Source: Oscillospiraceae bacterium (lineage in GTDB: Bacteria; Bacillota; Clostridia; Oscillospirales; Oscillospiraceae). From it: a stretch of DNA of 64,000 bases. The stretch is taken from assembly GCA_022846095.1 (NCBI GenBank), contig AP025583.1, positions 1,116,001-1,180,000 on the forward strand, in the 5' to 3' direction. Shown in pieces: positions 54,856-63,281 of this stretch; the first letter of the stretch is position 1, and each line of letters begins with the position of its first letter. The translations under genes were made by a program, and so were the position numbers. The notes beneath the pieces were generated by a model. It worked only from the letters and a program-made list of their open reading frames with translations. It was not told the DNA's origin and made no database searches.

Positions 54856-55093
54856 ATGGAAAACAAGATGCTTTGCTGTCAGTGTCAGGAGACCGCCGGG
54901 TGTACGGGCTGGACGCGGGCCAGTGCAACGGCTTCTGCTCCCCGGCGGTCATCGCCCTGAAGCTCCGGGAGGCCATCGGGCTGGAGGACGTCAACGATCT
55001 GCCCATCGCCTACAATACCGTCTGGTATGGGTAGAAGGCGGCATTGCCGGGATCGGCACGGTGGAGGTCGATCTGGAGCTGTTCTTCGCATAA
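54856..55093 (+). pseudogene. hcp: deletion remnant of hcp (hydroxylamine reductase / hybrid cluster protein)
   Basis: ATG 54856 behind GGGGAGGAAGCC opens [18 protein letters not shown], the Hcp N-terminus with its Fe-S Cys residues. The sequence then jumps, in another frame, to [37 protein letters not shown] from the C-terminal half. It ends with IGTVEVDLELFFA. Most of the roughly 1.6-kb gene is missing and the pieces are out of frame, so no enzyme is made. The promoter and regulator next to it are still present. Confidence 0.75.
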
Positions 55094-55100
55094 AAACAAG

Positions 55101-55137
55101 AAAAAGCGGCGGGCCGGGTCGGCCCACCGCTTTTTTT
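55101..55137. terminator. bidirectional terminator between hcp remnant and tspO
   Basis: AAAAAGCGG...GGGCC pairs with GGCCC..CCGCTTTTT; T-runs on both strands. Confidence 0.85.
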
Positions 55138-55138
55138 G

Positions 55139-55612
55139 TTAATTCAGCCGCCACACGCCAAAGTTCAGGTACGCGGCAAACGCAACCCAGAGCAGATACG
55201 GGAGCTGCAGCCACGCGGCGGGCGGGTCGGCCCTGCGGAAGGAAAGGACCATCCACAGGATTAAAAGCCACAGCGCCAGCAGCCAGACGAGGGCAAAGCC
55301 AAAGCGCTGGAGGTTGAAAAAGAGGATACTCCAGAAGAAATTGAAGGCCAGCTGCACGAGGAAGAGCAGCAGGCTGCGGGAACGGGCGGCGGTCGCGGGG
55401 GTCAGGGAGACGCGGGCGATCCCGATTCCCATCAGGGCGAACAGAACAGCCCAGACGATGGGAAACACAAGGCTGGGCGGCGTCAGAGGCGGCTTTACAA
55501 CGGTCTCCTTGTAGAGCTGCGTGCCCTCCCGCGTCAGCCAACCGGAAAGGGCGCCCACCGCTTCGGTTAAAATGATCCAGAAGGCGTACCGCCTCCATGC
55601 GTGCTGTTTCAT
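55139..55612 (-). CDS. tspO: TspO/MBR family membrane protein
   Basis: 157 residues with five TM helices and the family signatures KPPLTPPSLVFPIVWAVLF and FFWSILFFNLQRFGFALVWL (Trp-rich). TspO proteins bind porphyrins and other ligands; their role in Firmicutes is unclear. ATG 55612 is placed behind GGGGTG; a GTG at 55621 overlaps that site. Confidence 0.92.
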   Translation of the reverse strand: MKQHAWRRYAFWIILTEAVGALSGWLTREGTQLYKETVVKPPLTPPSLVFPIVWAVLFALMGIGIARVSLTPATAARSRSLLLFLVQLAFNFFWSILFFNLQRFGFALVWLLALWLLILWMVLSFRRADPPAAWLQLPYLLWVAFAAYLNFGVWRLN

Positions 55613-55685
55613 GAATTTCACCCCACATAGAATATATGGAGTTCGTCAGGAATTATGCACGAGTAGCACCGTTTGGCCGTCCGTT

Positions 55686-56711
55686 TTACCGCTGAACCCG
55701 GCCCGAGGCGTCGCCCCCCGCCAGCTTTTCCACCTCAGCCAGGGTGGCGCGGTTGAAGTCCCCCTCCACGGAGTGCTTGAGGGCGGAGGCCGCCGCGGCG
55801 AAGTCCACCGCCTGCTGGGTGTCCCTGCCGTTCATCAGCGCGTAAATAAGGCCGCCGCAGAAGCTGTCGCCGCCGCCCACCCGGTCCACGATGTGCAGCC
55901 GGTACTCCCTGGAAAAGCAGCACGACACGCCGTCGTAGAGCATACCGGCCCAGTCGTTATCGCTGGCGGAGAGGGAGGAGCGCAGGGTGATGGCCACCAA
56001 CTGGAAGCCGAAGCGGTCCATCAGCTGCCGGGCCACCGACTGATAGCCCGCCCTGTTGAGCCTGCCGCCGGTAATATCGGTGCCCTCGGCCTCAATACCG
56101 AACACGTCCTTGGCGTCCTCCTCATTGGAGACGCACACGTCCACGTACCGGCACAGCTGCGTCATGGCGGCGCGGGCCTGCTCCCGGGTCCACAGCTTGC
56201 CCCGGTAGTTGAGGTCGCAGGAGATCCGCACACCCCGGGCCTTGGCCGCCGCGCAGGCCTGCTTACAGATTTCCACCAGGCCGGGCCCCAGGGCGGGGGT
56301 GATACCGGTGAAGTGGAACCAGCCCGCCCCGTCGAAGATCCGGTCCCAGTCGAAGTCCTCGGGCACCGCCTCCTGGAGGGCGGAGTGGGCCCGGTCGTAG
56401 ATACACACGCTGCCCCGCTGGGAGGCCCCCTTTTCCAGGTAGTAGATTCCCACCCGGTCGCCGCCGCGGGCGATGTGGGAGGTGTCCACCCCCAGCGCGC
56501 GCAGCGCGTTCACCGCGCCCTGCCCCACGGCGTGGGCGGGGAGCTTGGTGACAAAGGCCGCGTCCATGCCGTAATTGGCCAGGGAGACCGCCACGTTGGC
56601 CTCGCCGCCGCCGAAGGTGGCCTGGAGCTGGTCGTCCTGGAAGAAGCGGTAGTACCCGTTGGGGGCCAGGCGGAGCATAATCTCGCCGAACGTGATTACC
56701 TTTTGATTCAT
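55686..56711 (-). CDS. kdgK: 2-keto-3-deoxygluconate kinase
   Basis: A 341-residue PfkB-family sugar kinase with the KDG-kinase start ITFGEIMLRLAPNGYYRFFQ and the catalytic motif DRVGGGDSFCGG (Asp base near residue 270). It phosphorylates KDG to KDPG, the step before the aldolase encoded 12 bases upstream. AAGGAGGTTCTTCC precedes the ATG. Probably controlled by the divergent IclR regulator. Confidence 0.93.
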   Translation of the reverse strand: MNQKVITFGEIMLRLAPNGYYRFFQDDQLQATFGGGEANVAVSLANYGMDAAFVTKLPAHAVGQGAVNALRALGVDTSHIARGGDRVGIYYLEKGASQRGSVCIYDRAHSALQEAVPEDFDWDRIFDGAGWFHFTGITPALGPGLVEICKQACAAAKARGVRISCDLNYRGKLWTREQARAAMTQLCRYVDVCVSNEEDAKDVFGIEAEGTDITGGRLNRAGYQSVARQLMDRFGFQLVAITLRSSLSASDNDWAGMLYDGVSCCFSREYRLHIVDRVGGGDSFCGGLIYALMNGRDTQQAVDFAAAASALKHSVEGDFNRATLAEVEKLAGGDASGRVQR

Positions 56712-56723
56712 GGAAGAACCTCC

Positions 56724-57686
56724 TTATTTCTGTACCAGATGGACGGCGAACCCGCAGAAGTCCGCGTCCAGGTAGATGGCGGTGGTGCGGCCGTCGGCGC
56801 CGGTTTTGCGGGTCTGCTCCAGGAAGCCCACGCCCCGCAGGCCCAGGTGGTATTCCGCCCGCTCCACGCTGCCGCAGCCGACGGCGATGTGCCCCCGCCG
56901 GCCGGGGAGGGACTTTTTGCAGCACTCCACAAAGGGCAGGGCGAAGTCGGAGGAGGCGCCCTGCCGGTACGGCAGGCCGAGGGCCTCCCCGAAAGCCCGG
57001 GCGGTGGCGGCGGCGGTGTCCGCGTCCCCGCAGGGGATGCCCACGTGGTGCAGGGAAAAGCCCAGCATGGTCTGTACGGCCTGCCTGCACAGGGCGGTGA
57101 TCTCCGCCCAGCGCTCTCCCTCGATAAGCGCCTGCTGCACCATCCAGGTGCCGCCGCAGGCGAGGACCCGGGGGAAGGAGAGGTACTCCCCCAGATTTTT
57201 GGCGCTGACGCCTCCGGTGGGCATCCACATCAGGCTGCGGTATGGCCCGGCAAGGGCCCTGAGCTTTTCCACGCCCCCGTTCTGCTCGGCGGGGAAGAAC
57301 TTGACGGCCTCCAGGCCCAGGGCCATGGCCTGCTCCATCTCGCCGGGGGTGGCGGTGCCGGGGAGCATCACGGCCCCCTTGGAGCGCACGTGGCCTACGG
57401 TGTCCGGGTTGAAGCCGGGGGAGACGATAAACTTCGCCCCCGCGTCCAGAGCCCGGTCGGCCTGCGCCCGCGTGAGGACGGTGCCCGCGCCCAGCAGCAG
57501 GCCGGGCACCTCCCGGGAGACGGCGCGCATGGCCTCCTCCGCGGCGGCGGTGCGGAAGGTAATCTCCGCCACCGGCAGGCCGCCCGCCACAAGGGCGCGG
57601 GCCAGGGGGACGGCCTTGGCCGCGTTCTCGATGGCCACCACGGGCACGATGCCTATGCGGTAAATCTGCTCCAAAATGGGGTTCAT
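56724..57686 (-). CDS. KDPG aldolase fused to a VOC-like domain
   Basis: 320 residues. Residues 1-213 are a class I KDPG/KHG aldolase (VVAIENAAKAVPLARALVAGG, Glu in EITFRT, the Schiff-base Lys in AVKFFPAEQNGG, GGVSAKN). It splits KDPG into pyruvate and glyceraldehyde-3-phosphate. Residues about 216-320 form an extra glyoxalase-like module (LHHVGIPCGDADTAAATARAFGEALGLPY) that ordinary aldolases of about 210 residues lack. The extra module may bind a metal or ligand; its task is unknown. First gene of the kdg operon; ACGGAGGAACTGCC precedes the ATG. Confidence 0.92.
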   Translation of the reverse strand: MNPILEQIYRIGIVPVVAIENAAKAVPLARALVAGGLPVAEITFRTAAAEEAMRAVSREVPGLLLGAGTVLTRAQADRALDAGAKFIVSPGFNPDTVGHVRSKGAVMLPGTATPGEMEQAMALGLEAVKFFPAEQNGGVEKLRALAGPYRSLMWMPTGGVSAKNLGEYLSFPRVLACGGTWMVQQALIEGERWAEITALCRQAVQTMLGFSLHHVGIPCGDADTAAATARAFGEALGLPYRQGASSDFALPFVECCKKSLPGRRGHIAVGCGSVERAEYHLGLRGVGFLEQTRKTGADGRTTAIYLDADFCGFAVHLVQK

Positions 57687-57705
57687 GGCAGTTCCTCCGT
57701 TCCAT

Positions 57706-57851
57706 ATTATGAAACTATATTTTGTAATCCGCGCTTCTGATTTTATTATAGGGCCGCACGGCCAAAAAGCAAGGCCGCATTTTGTGCAAAGTTCCCATTG
57801 CCTTTTTGTTCAAAAGCCAATAAACTGGAATAAAATTGCGGATTATGAAAC
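57706..57851. promoter_or_regulatory. divergent kdg control region with repeated ATTATGAAAC
   Basis: ATTATGAAAC occurs at 57706-57715 and again at 57842-57851, each just before one of the two divergent genes. TGAAAC-type half sites are reminiscent of KdgR/IclR operators in other bacteria. Promoter hexamers are not clear. Confidence 0.5.
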
Positions 57852-57864
57852 GGAGGGGGGAGCC

Positions 57865-58650
57865 ATGACCGATAAGAGCAGGGTGCAGTCGCTGGACCGG
57901 GCCTTCGATCTGTTGGAGCTGCTGTGCAATTCCCAGGGGGGTATGACCCTGGCGGCGCTGTCCGCCGCGACCGGGCTGAACAAGAGCACCGCCCACCGGC
58001 TGCTGGGGGCCCTGGGGGAGCGGGGTTACGTGCGGCGGGAAGCGGAGGGGGCGGTCTACCACGCCGGGATGCGCTTGTGCGAGCTGGGCAGCCGCATTGT
58101 GGAGAACCTGGACGTGGTGGGTATGGCCAGGGCGCCCATGGAGCGCCTGAGCCGCCGGACCGGGGAGACGGTGCACCTGGCCATGCGCGAGGGCACCGAG
58201 ATCGTCTACGTCCACAAGGTGGAGAGCATCCATGGAGCCATCCGCATGTTCTCCCGCATCGGCATGCGCCGCCCCTTGTACTGTACGGGGGTGGGGAAGG
58301 CCATCCTGGCCTCTCTCCCGCCGGAGGAGGCCATGGCGCTGTGGGAGGAGAGCGACAGGCGGCGCTGCACCCCCAACACCATCACGCAGGCGGAGCCCTT
58401 CAAGCGGGAGCTGGCCCGGGTGCGGCGGGAGGGGTACGCCCTGGACAACGAGGAAAACGAGCAGGGGGTGCGCTGCGTGGCCGCGGCCGTGCCGGACTGG
58501 CGGGGGCGGGCGGCCTACGCCCTGTCCATCTCTGCCCCCGTGTCCCGCATGACCGACGAGCGGATACGGGATCTAATCCCCCCGCTGCTGGAGACCAGGG
58601 AGGGCATTGCCGCCGTCCTGGGCGGAGCCCGGGGGGCGGCGGGATGCTGA
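57865..58650 (+). CDS. IclR-family regulator of the kdg genes
   Basis: 261 residues: N-terminal winged helix (LAALSAATGLNKSTAHRLLGALGERGYV, about 30-58) and an IclR effector domain (about 85-250) with the pattern YCTGVGKAILASLP. KdgR-type members are released from DNA by KDG, fitting its position divergent from kdg aldolase/kinase genes. GGAGGGGGGAGCC precedes ATG 57865. Its TGA overlaps the start of moeA, so it is also coupled to molybdenum-cofactor genes. Confidence 0.9.
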   Translation: MTDKSRVQSLDRAFDLLELLCNSQGGMTLAALSAATGLNKSTAHRLLGALGERGYVRREAEGAVYHAGMRLCELGSRIVENLDVVGMARAPMERLSRRTGETVHLAMREGTEIVYVHKVESIHGAIRMFSRIGMRRPLYCTGVGKAILASLPPEEAMALWEESDRRRCTPNTITQAEPFKRELARVRREGYALDNEENEQGVRCVAAAVPDWRGRAAYALSISAPVSRMTDERIRDLIPPLLETREGIAAVLGGARGAAGC

Positions 58651-59864
58651 GCGTCAAGACGCCGGAGGAGGCGCTGGGGATTATCCGGGCGGCGTTCCGC
58701 CCCTGCATGGGAACGGAGTCCGTCCCGCTCCAACGCGCCCTGGGGCGGATCCTGGCGGAGGACGTGGTGGCGGGGGAGTACGTGCCGGACTTCGACCGCT
58801 CCACGGTGGACGGCTACGCCGTGCGCGCGGCGGACACCTTCGGCTGCTCCGAGGCCATCCCCGCCCTCCTGCCCGTGGCCGGGGAGATCCTGATGGGGCA
58901 GGGGGCGGACGGCCCCCTGCCCCCCGGGGCCTGCGCCGCCGTGCCCACCGGCGGGGCCCTCCCGGCCGGGGCGGACGCGGTGGTGATGGTGGAGCACACG
59001 GAGGACTTCGGGGACGGCACGGTGGGCGTGCTGAGGCCGGCCGCGCCGGGGGAGAACCTGATCTACCGGGGGGACGACGTGCGCCCCGGCGGATTGCTGC
59101 TCCCGGCCGGGCACAGGCTGGAGGTCCAGGACGTGGGCGCGCTGGCGGCCCTGGGCCTGGCGGAGGTGCCTGTCCGCCGCAGGCCGGTGGTGGGGCTCAT
59201 CTCCACCGGGGACGAGCTGGTGCCCGCCCAGGCCAGGCCCGGGCCGGGCCAAATCCGGGACGTGAACGCCCCCATGCTGGCCGCGCTGGCCGAATCGTGC
59301 GGGGCCGAGCCCCGGTGTTACGGCATCGTCCGGGACGAGGAGGCCCTGCTGGCCTCCGCCGCCGCCCGGGCGGCGGGGGCGTGCGACGTGCTGGTCCTGT
59401 CCGGGGGCAGCTCGGTGGGGGAGCGGGACGCGGCCTGCCGGGTGGTGGAGCGCCTGGGGGAGGTGCTGTTCCACGGGGTGGCCATGAAGCCGGGCAAGCC
59501 CACGCTGCTGGGAAGCATCGGGGGAAAGCCGGTGCTGGGCCTGCCGGGGCACCCGGCGGCCGCCTTTTTCGCGGGCCGCCTCTTCCTCCGCCCGCTGCTG
59601 GCCCGGCTGTGCGGGCGCGGGCTGCGGCGGTACGCCCTGAGCGCCGTGCTCACCGAGGCGGTGGGGGCCAACCACGGCCGGGAGCAGTACACCGGGGTGT
59701 TCCTGGAGGCGCGGGACGGGACGACATACGCCCGGCCCATCCGCAGCAAATCGGGGCTCATTACCAGCCTTGCCGGTTCCGACGGGTACTTCCGCATCCC
59801 CAGGGACTGCGAGGGGATCGCCGCCGGGGAGCGGGTGGCGGTCACCCTCTACAGCGTGGATTAG
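58644..59864 (+). CDS. moeA: molybdopterin molybdotransferase
   Basis: 406 residues with the MoeA order: domain with FDRSTVDGYAVRA, then the MoCF-binding core ISTGDELVPAQARPGPGQIRDVNAPML, LSGGSSVGERDAA, GVAMKPGKPTLLG and GLPGHPAAAF. It inserts molybdate or tungstate into molybdopterin-AMP. The ATG overlaps the IclR stop. The tungstate transporter just downstream suggests a tungsten or molybdenum cofactor unit. Confidence 0.95.
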   Translation: MLSVKTPEEALGIIRAAFRPCMGTESVPLQRALGRILAEDVVAGEYVPDFDRSTVDGYAVRAADTFGCSEAIPALLPVAGEILMGQGADGPLPPGACAAVPTGGALPAGADAVVMVEHTEDFGDGTVGVLRPAAPGENLIYRGDDVRPGGLLLPAGHRLEVQDVGALAALGLAEVPVRRRPVVGLISTGDELVPAQARPGPGQIRDVNAPMLAALAESCGAEPRCYGIVRDEEALLASAAARAAGACDVLVLSGGSSVGERDAACRVVERLGEVLFHGVAMKPGKPTLLGSIGGKPVLGLPGHPAAAFFAGRLFLRPLLARLCGRGLRRYALSAVLTEAVGANHGREQYTGVFLEARDGTTYARPIRSKSGLITSLAGSDGYFRIPRDCEGIAAGERVAVTLYSVD

Positions 59865-59875
59865 GAGGAGAAGCG

Positions 59876-61783
59876 ATGGCCTTTCAGTATTTGACCAATC
59901 TGCCCCTGGAGCAGGCGCGGCGGGCCTATCTGGAGGCGCTGGAGGGGGCGGGCTTCGCCCCGGAGGGCGAGCGGGTGGCGGCGGCGCAGGCCTGCGGCCG
60001 TGTGACCTTTGCGCCGGTCTACGCCCACATCTGCGCCCCCCACTACCACGCCTGCGCCATGGACGGCATCGCCCTGGACGCCCGGCTGAGCTTCGGCGCG
60101 GGGGAGACCACGCCTGTCACCCTCCCGCCGGGGGCCTTCGTGCCGGTGGACACCGGGGACCCCCTGCCCGAGGGCTGCGACGCGGTGGTGATGATCGAGG
60201 ACGTGGTGCCCGACGGGGCGGGCGTGCGGCTGTACGCCCCCGCCGCCCCCTGGCAGCACGTGCGGCAGGTGGGGGAGGACGTGTGCGCGGGGGAGATGAT
60301 TTTACCCTCCCACACCGAGATCACCCCCGCCGCCATCGGGGCCATGATCGCGGGCGGGGTGGAGTTTGTGGAGGTGGTGCGCAGGGCGGTGGTGGGCATC
60401 CTGCCCACCGGGGACGAGATCGTGCCCCCCACGCCGGACCCCGCGCCGGGGGCCATCCTGGAGTTCAACTCCGCCATCTTCTCCGCCATGCTGCGCCAGT
60501 GGGGGGCGGAGCCCAGGGTCTGCCCCATCGTCCCGGACGACCCGGCGGCGCTGCGCGCGGCGCTGGAGGGGGCGCTGGAGGAATGCGACGTGGTGCTGGT
60601 GAACGCGGGCTCGTCGGCGGGGCGGGAGGACTACTCCGCCCAGGTCATCGGCGCGGTGGGCCGGGTGGTCTGCCACGGGGTGGCCATGAAGCCGGGCAAG
60701 CCCGCCATCCTGGGCCTGCGGGGGGCCAAGCCCATTTTGGGCGTGCCGGGCTACCCGGTCTCCGGCATTCTGGTGCTGGAGGAGCTGCTCAAGCCGCTGC
60801 TGGAGCGGTGGAATTGCAGCCCCTTCCCCCGCGGCGCCCGCGCGGACGCGGTGCTGGCCCGGCGGGTGGTGTCCGGCCTGAAGTACGAGGAGTTCGTCCG
60901 GGTCCGCCTGGGCCGGGTGGGGGAGCGGATGATCGCCTCTCCCCTGAGCCGGGGCAGCGGCGTGGTGAGCTCCTTTGTGAAGGCGGACGGCATCCTGGAC
61001 ATCCCCCAGGGCACGGAGGGCTATGAGGCGGGCGAGACGGTGCGGGTGCGGCTGCTGCGCCGGCCGGAGGAGCTGGAGGGCACGCTGGTGGTCATCGGCA
61101 GCCACGACCCCCTGCTGGACGAGGTGGGGGATCTGCTCCACCGCGGCCGGCCCCCGCTGCGCATGAGCTCCTCCCACGTGGGCTCCATGGGGGGGATTAT
61201 GGCGGTGCGCCGCGGGGAGGCCCACGCCGCGGGCATCCACCTGCTGGACGAGGGGGACGGCGGCTACAACGCCGCCTACGTCAGGAAATACTTCCCCGGC
61301 GGCGGGGTGCGGCTGGTGGAGTGCGTGGGGCGCACCCAGGGCCTCATGCTCCCGCCGGGCAATCCCCGGGGGATCGGGGGCGTGGCCGATCTGGCCCGGA
61401 GCGGTATCCGTTATGTCAACCGGCAGAGGGGCTCGGGCACCCGCATCCTCATCGACTACCTGTGCGCCCGGGAGGGGATCGACACCGGGGCGATTTACGG
61501 CTACGGGCGGGAGGAGTTCACCCACACCTCGGTGGCGGCGCAGATCGCGGCGGGCACCGCCGACGCGGGTATGGGCATCTACTCCGCCGCCAAGCTCTAC
61601 GGCCTGGACTTCCTGCCCGTGTGCCTGGAGCAGTACGATCTGCTGATCCCCGACGGCGCCTGGGATACGCCGGTGGTACGGGGGCTGTTGGCCGTGCTCA
61701 CGAGCGGGGCCCTCCGCGCCCGCCTGGAGGCGCTGGGGGGCTACCGGGTGGACAGGCCGGGCACGGTGCGGGAGCGGTTTTAA
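59876..61783 (+). CDS. MoeA fused to a periplasmic-binding-like (LysR-type) domain
   Basis: 635 residues. The first 400 are MoeA-like (HACAMDGIALDA, LPTGDEIVPPTPDPAPGAILEFNS, NAGSSAGREDY, GVAMKPGKPAILG, GVPGYPVSG). From about residue 410 a substrate-binding fold of the PBP/LysR-effector type follows (VVIGSHDPLLDEVGDLL, GSGTRILIDYLC, DAGMGIYSAAKLYGL). This known two-part architecture is thought to sense or supply molybdate/tungstate or a cofactor intermediate. GGAGGAGAAGCG precedes ATG 59876. Confidence 0.93.
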   Translation: MAFQYLTNLPLEQARRAYLEALEGAGFAPEGERVAAAQACGRVTFAPVYAHICAPHYHACAMDGIALDARLSFGAGETTPVTLPPGAFVPVDTGDPLPEGCDAVVMIEDVVPDGAGVRLYAPAAPWQHVRQVGEDVCAGEMILPSHTEITPAAIGAMIAGGVEFVEVVRRAVVGILPTGDEIVPPTPDPAPGAILEFNSAIFSAMLRQWGAEPRVCPIVPDDPAALRAALEGALEECDVVLVNAGSSAGREDYSAQVIGAVGRVVCHGVAMKPGKPAILGLRGAKPILGVPGYPVSGILVLEELLKPLLERWNCSPFPRGARADAVLARRVVSGLKYEEFVRVRLGRVGERMIASPLSRGSGVVSSFVKADGILDIPQGTEGYEAGETVRVRLLRRPEELEGTLVVIGSHDPLLDEVGDLLHRGRPPLRMSSSHVGSMGGIMAVRRGEAHAAGIHLLDEGDGGYNAAYVRKYFPGGGVRLVECVGRTQGLMLPPGNPRGIGGVADLARSGIRYVNRQRGSGTRILIDYLCAREGIDTGAIYGYGREEFTHTSVAAQIAAGTADAGMGIYSAAKLYGLDFLPVCLEQYDLLIPDGAWDTPVVRGLLAVLTSGALRARLEALGGYRVDRPGTVRERF

Positions 61784-61840
61784 AGCAAAGCCCGGGCGCA
61801 TCCAATAATCCCCGGATCGGCGCATACAAAAGACGAAAAC

Positions 61841-61879
61841 AAAGCCCAGCGGGGCGGCGACGCCGCCCCGCTGGGCTTT
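61841..61879. terminator. bidirectional terminator between convergent moeA and tup genes
   Basis: Perfect stem AAAGCCCAGCGGGGCGGCG / CGCCGCCCCGCTGGGCTTT. Confidence 0.93.
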
Positions 61880-61913
61880 ACCCTATGTGCTTTCGTCCGT
61901 TGAGGCGGCGGTT

Positions 61914-62570
61914 CTACAGCCCGTAGTATTCCAGGAACTGCCGGGTCTCGGCCCGCGCCGGGCTTTTCAGGAGCGCGGCGGCGGCGCCGTGCTCCCACAG
62001 CCGCCCGCCGTGGAGGAAGAGCACCTCGTCCGCCAGCCGCCCGGCCTGCTTGAGGGAGTGGGTCACCAGGATCACGGCGCAGCCGGTCTCCGCCCGGTAG
62101 GCCAGGATCTGTTCCTCCGCCCGGATGGTGGACTGCACGTCCATGGCGGCGGTGGGCTCGTCCAGAATGAGGGTGCCGTACCGGCGCATCATCAGCCGGG
62201 CCAGGGCCATCCGGGCGGTCTCGCCGCCGGAGAGCCTGTGCGCCCCCTGCCCGGCCAGCCCCTCCAGGCCGAAGGCGGCCAGCAGCGCGTCCGCCCGCGC
62301 CCCCTCCCCCCGGCCCCCGTTCAGGAGCAGGTTGGCGCGCAGGCTCATGCGGAAGGGGTAGCTCTTCTGGGGCATATAGCCCACGCCGTCCACGTCCCGG
62401 AAGGGGCCTGCGTCGGCGGGGAGGACCCCCGCCAGGATGCGGGCCAGGGTGGATTTGCCGGAGCCGTTGGCCCCGATGACGGCGCAGACGCGCCCCGGCG
62501 CGAAGCAGTAGCCGGGGAAGTCCAGCACCGTCCTGCCGCCGTAGGTTTTCCGCAGCGCACACGCTTCTAT
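61914..62570 (-). CDS. tupC: tungstate ABC transporter ATP-binding protein, apparent AUA start
   Basis: About 218 residues: Walker A IGANGSGKST, signature LSGGETARMALA, Walker B TLILDEPTAA, H-loop VTHS. It powers tungstate import with the permease and binding protein upstream. A perfect AAAGGAGG lies eight bases before ATA GAA GCG (IEACALRKTYG), exactly where family members begin, and no ATG, GTG or TTG fits. The ATA overlaps the permease stop as CCATAG; an ATG there would turn that stop into Trp. The start is therefore inferred. Confidence 0.85.
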   Translation of the reverse strand: MEACALRKTYGGRTVLDFPGYCFAPGRVCAVIGANGSGKSTLARILAGVLPADAGPFRDVDGVGYMPQKSYPFRMSLRANLLLNGGRGEGARADALLAAFGLEGLAGQGAHRLSGGETARMALARLMMRRYGTLILDEPTAAMDVQSTIRAEEQILAYRAETGCAVILVTHSLKQAGRLADEVLFLHGGRLWEHGAAAALLKSPARAETRQFLEYYGL

Positions 62571-63253
62571 GGCAGAAACCTCCTTTGCAGCAGGGCGGCG
62601 GCCACGTTGAGCACCAGGGACACCCCCAGCAGGATGATCCCCAGGGCCAGGGCCATGGTGAAGTCGCCCATATTGGTGTAGTTCATGATGGCGGTGGTCA
62701 TAACGTCGGTCTTGTAGGCGATGGCGCCCCCCACCATGGACACCGCGCCCACCTCCGCCAGGGCGCGGCTCAGCCCCAGCAGATAGGTGGAAACGAGCTG
62801 GTACTGGCTCTCGTTCATCAGCAGCAGCAGGGTCCTGCGCGTGGACAGGCCCATGCCCCGGCAGGTCTCCCGGATGGCGGGGGCCGAGGCGCTCAGGCAG
62901 GTCTCCATGCTGCCCACGACGACGGGGGTGATCAGCAGCACCTGGGCCGCCACCATGCCCCCCACGGTGTACAGCAGGCGCAGGTGCCGCAGGGGGCCCA
63001 CGCCGCAGAACATCAGGTAGCACAGCAGGCCGCAGACCACCGGGGGCAGGCCCATCAGGGTGCGGTTGGCCACCACCAGGGCCCGCTTGCCGGGGAAGGC
63101 GAAGCTGCCCAGCAGGATCCCCAGGGGCGCGCCCAGCAGCAGCGCGATCACCGAGCTGGCCAGGCTCATGCGCAGGGTGACGGAGAGGATGATCCCCAGC
63201 TGGCGGTCCCCGGCGGCCAGCAGCGCGAACGCCTGTAGAACTGCGGTTTTCAT
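62567..63253 (-). CDS. tupB: tungstate ABC transporter permease
   Basis: 228 residues, about six TM helices of the CysW/TupB permease type, with an EAA-like loop (ETCRGMGLSTRRTLLLLMNE). The final TAG overlaps the ATPase start. It lies 28 bases after the binding-protein gene. Confidence 0.92.
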   Translation of the reverse strand: MKTAVLQAFALLAAGDRQLGIILSVTLRMSLASSVIALLLGAPLGILLGSFAFPGKRALVVANRTLMGLPPVVCGLLCYLMFCGVGPLRHLRLLYTVGGMVAAQVLLITPVVVGSMETCLSASAPAIRETCRGMGLSTRRTLLLLMNESQYQLVSTYLLGLSRALAEVGAVSMVGGAIAYKTDVMTTAIMNYTNMGDFTMALALGIILLGVSLVLNVAAALLQRRFLP

Positions 63254-63281
63254 GGCCCTGCGCCCCCAATCCTGCGAAAAA

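Noticed and set aside
58607-59875. The frame of the MoeA-PBP gene extends far upstream through moeA
   Set aside because: The upstream part is an Ala/Gly/Arg-rich shadow of moeA; the good ribosome-binding site and family start are at 59876.
62571-63269. Upstream extension of the tupC frame through tupB
   Set aside because: It reads Arg/Gly/Pro-rich shadow sequence of the permease and would place the ATPase behind 230 meaningless residues.
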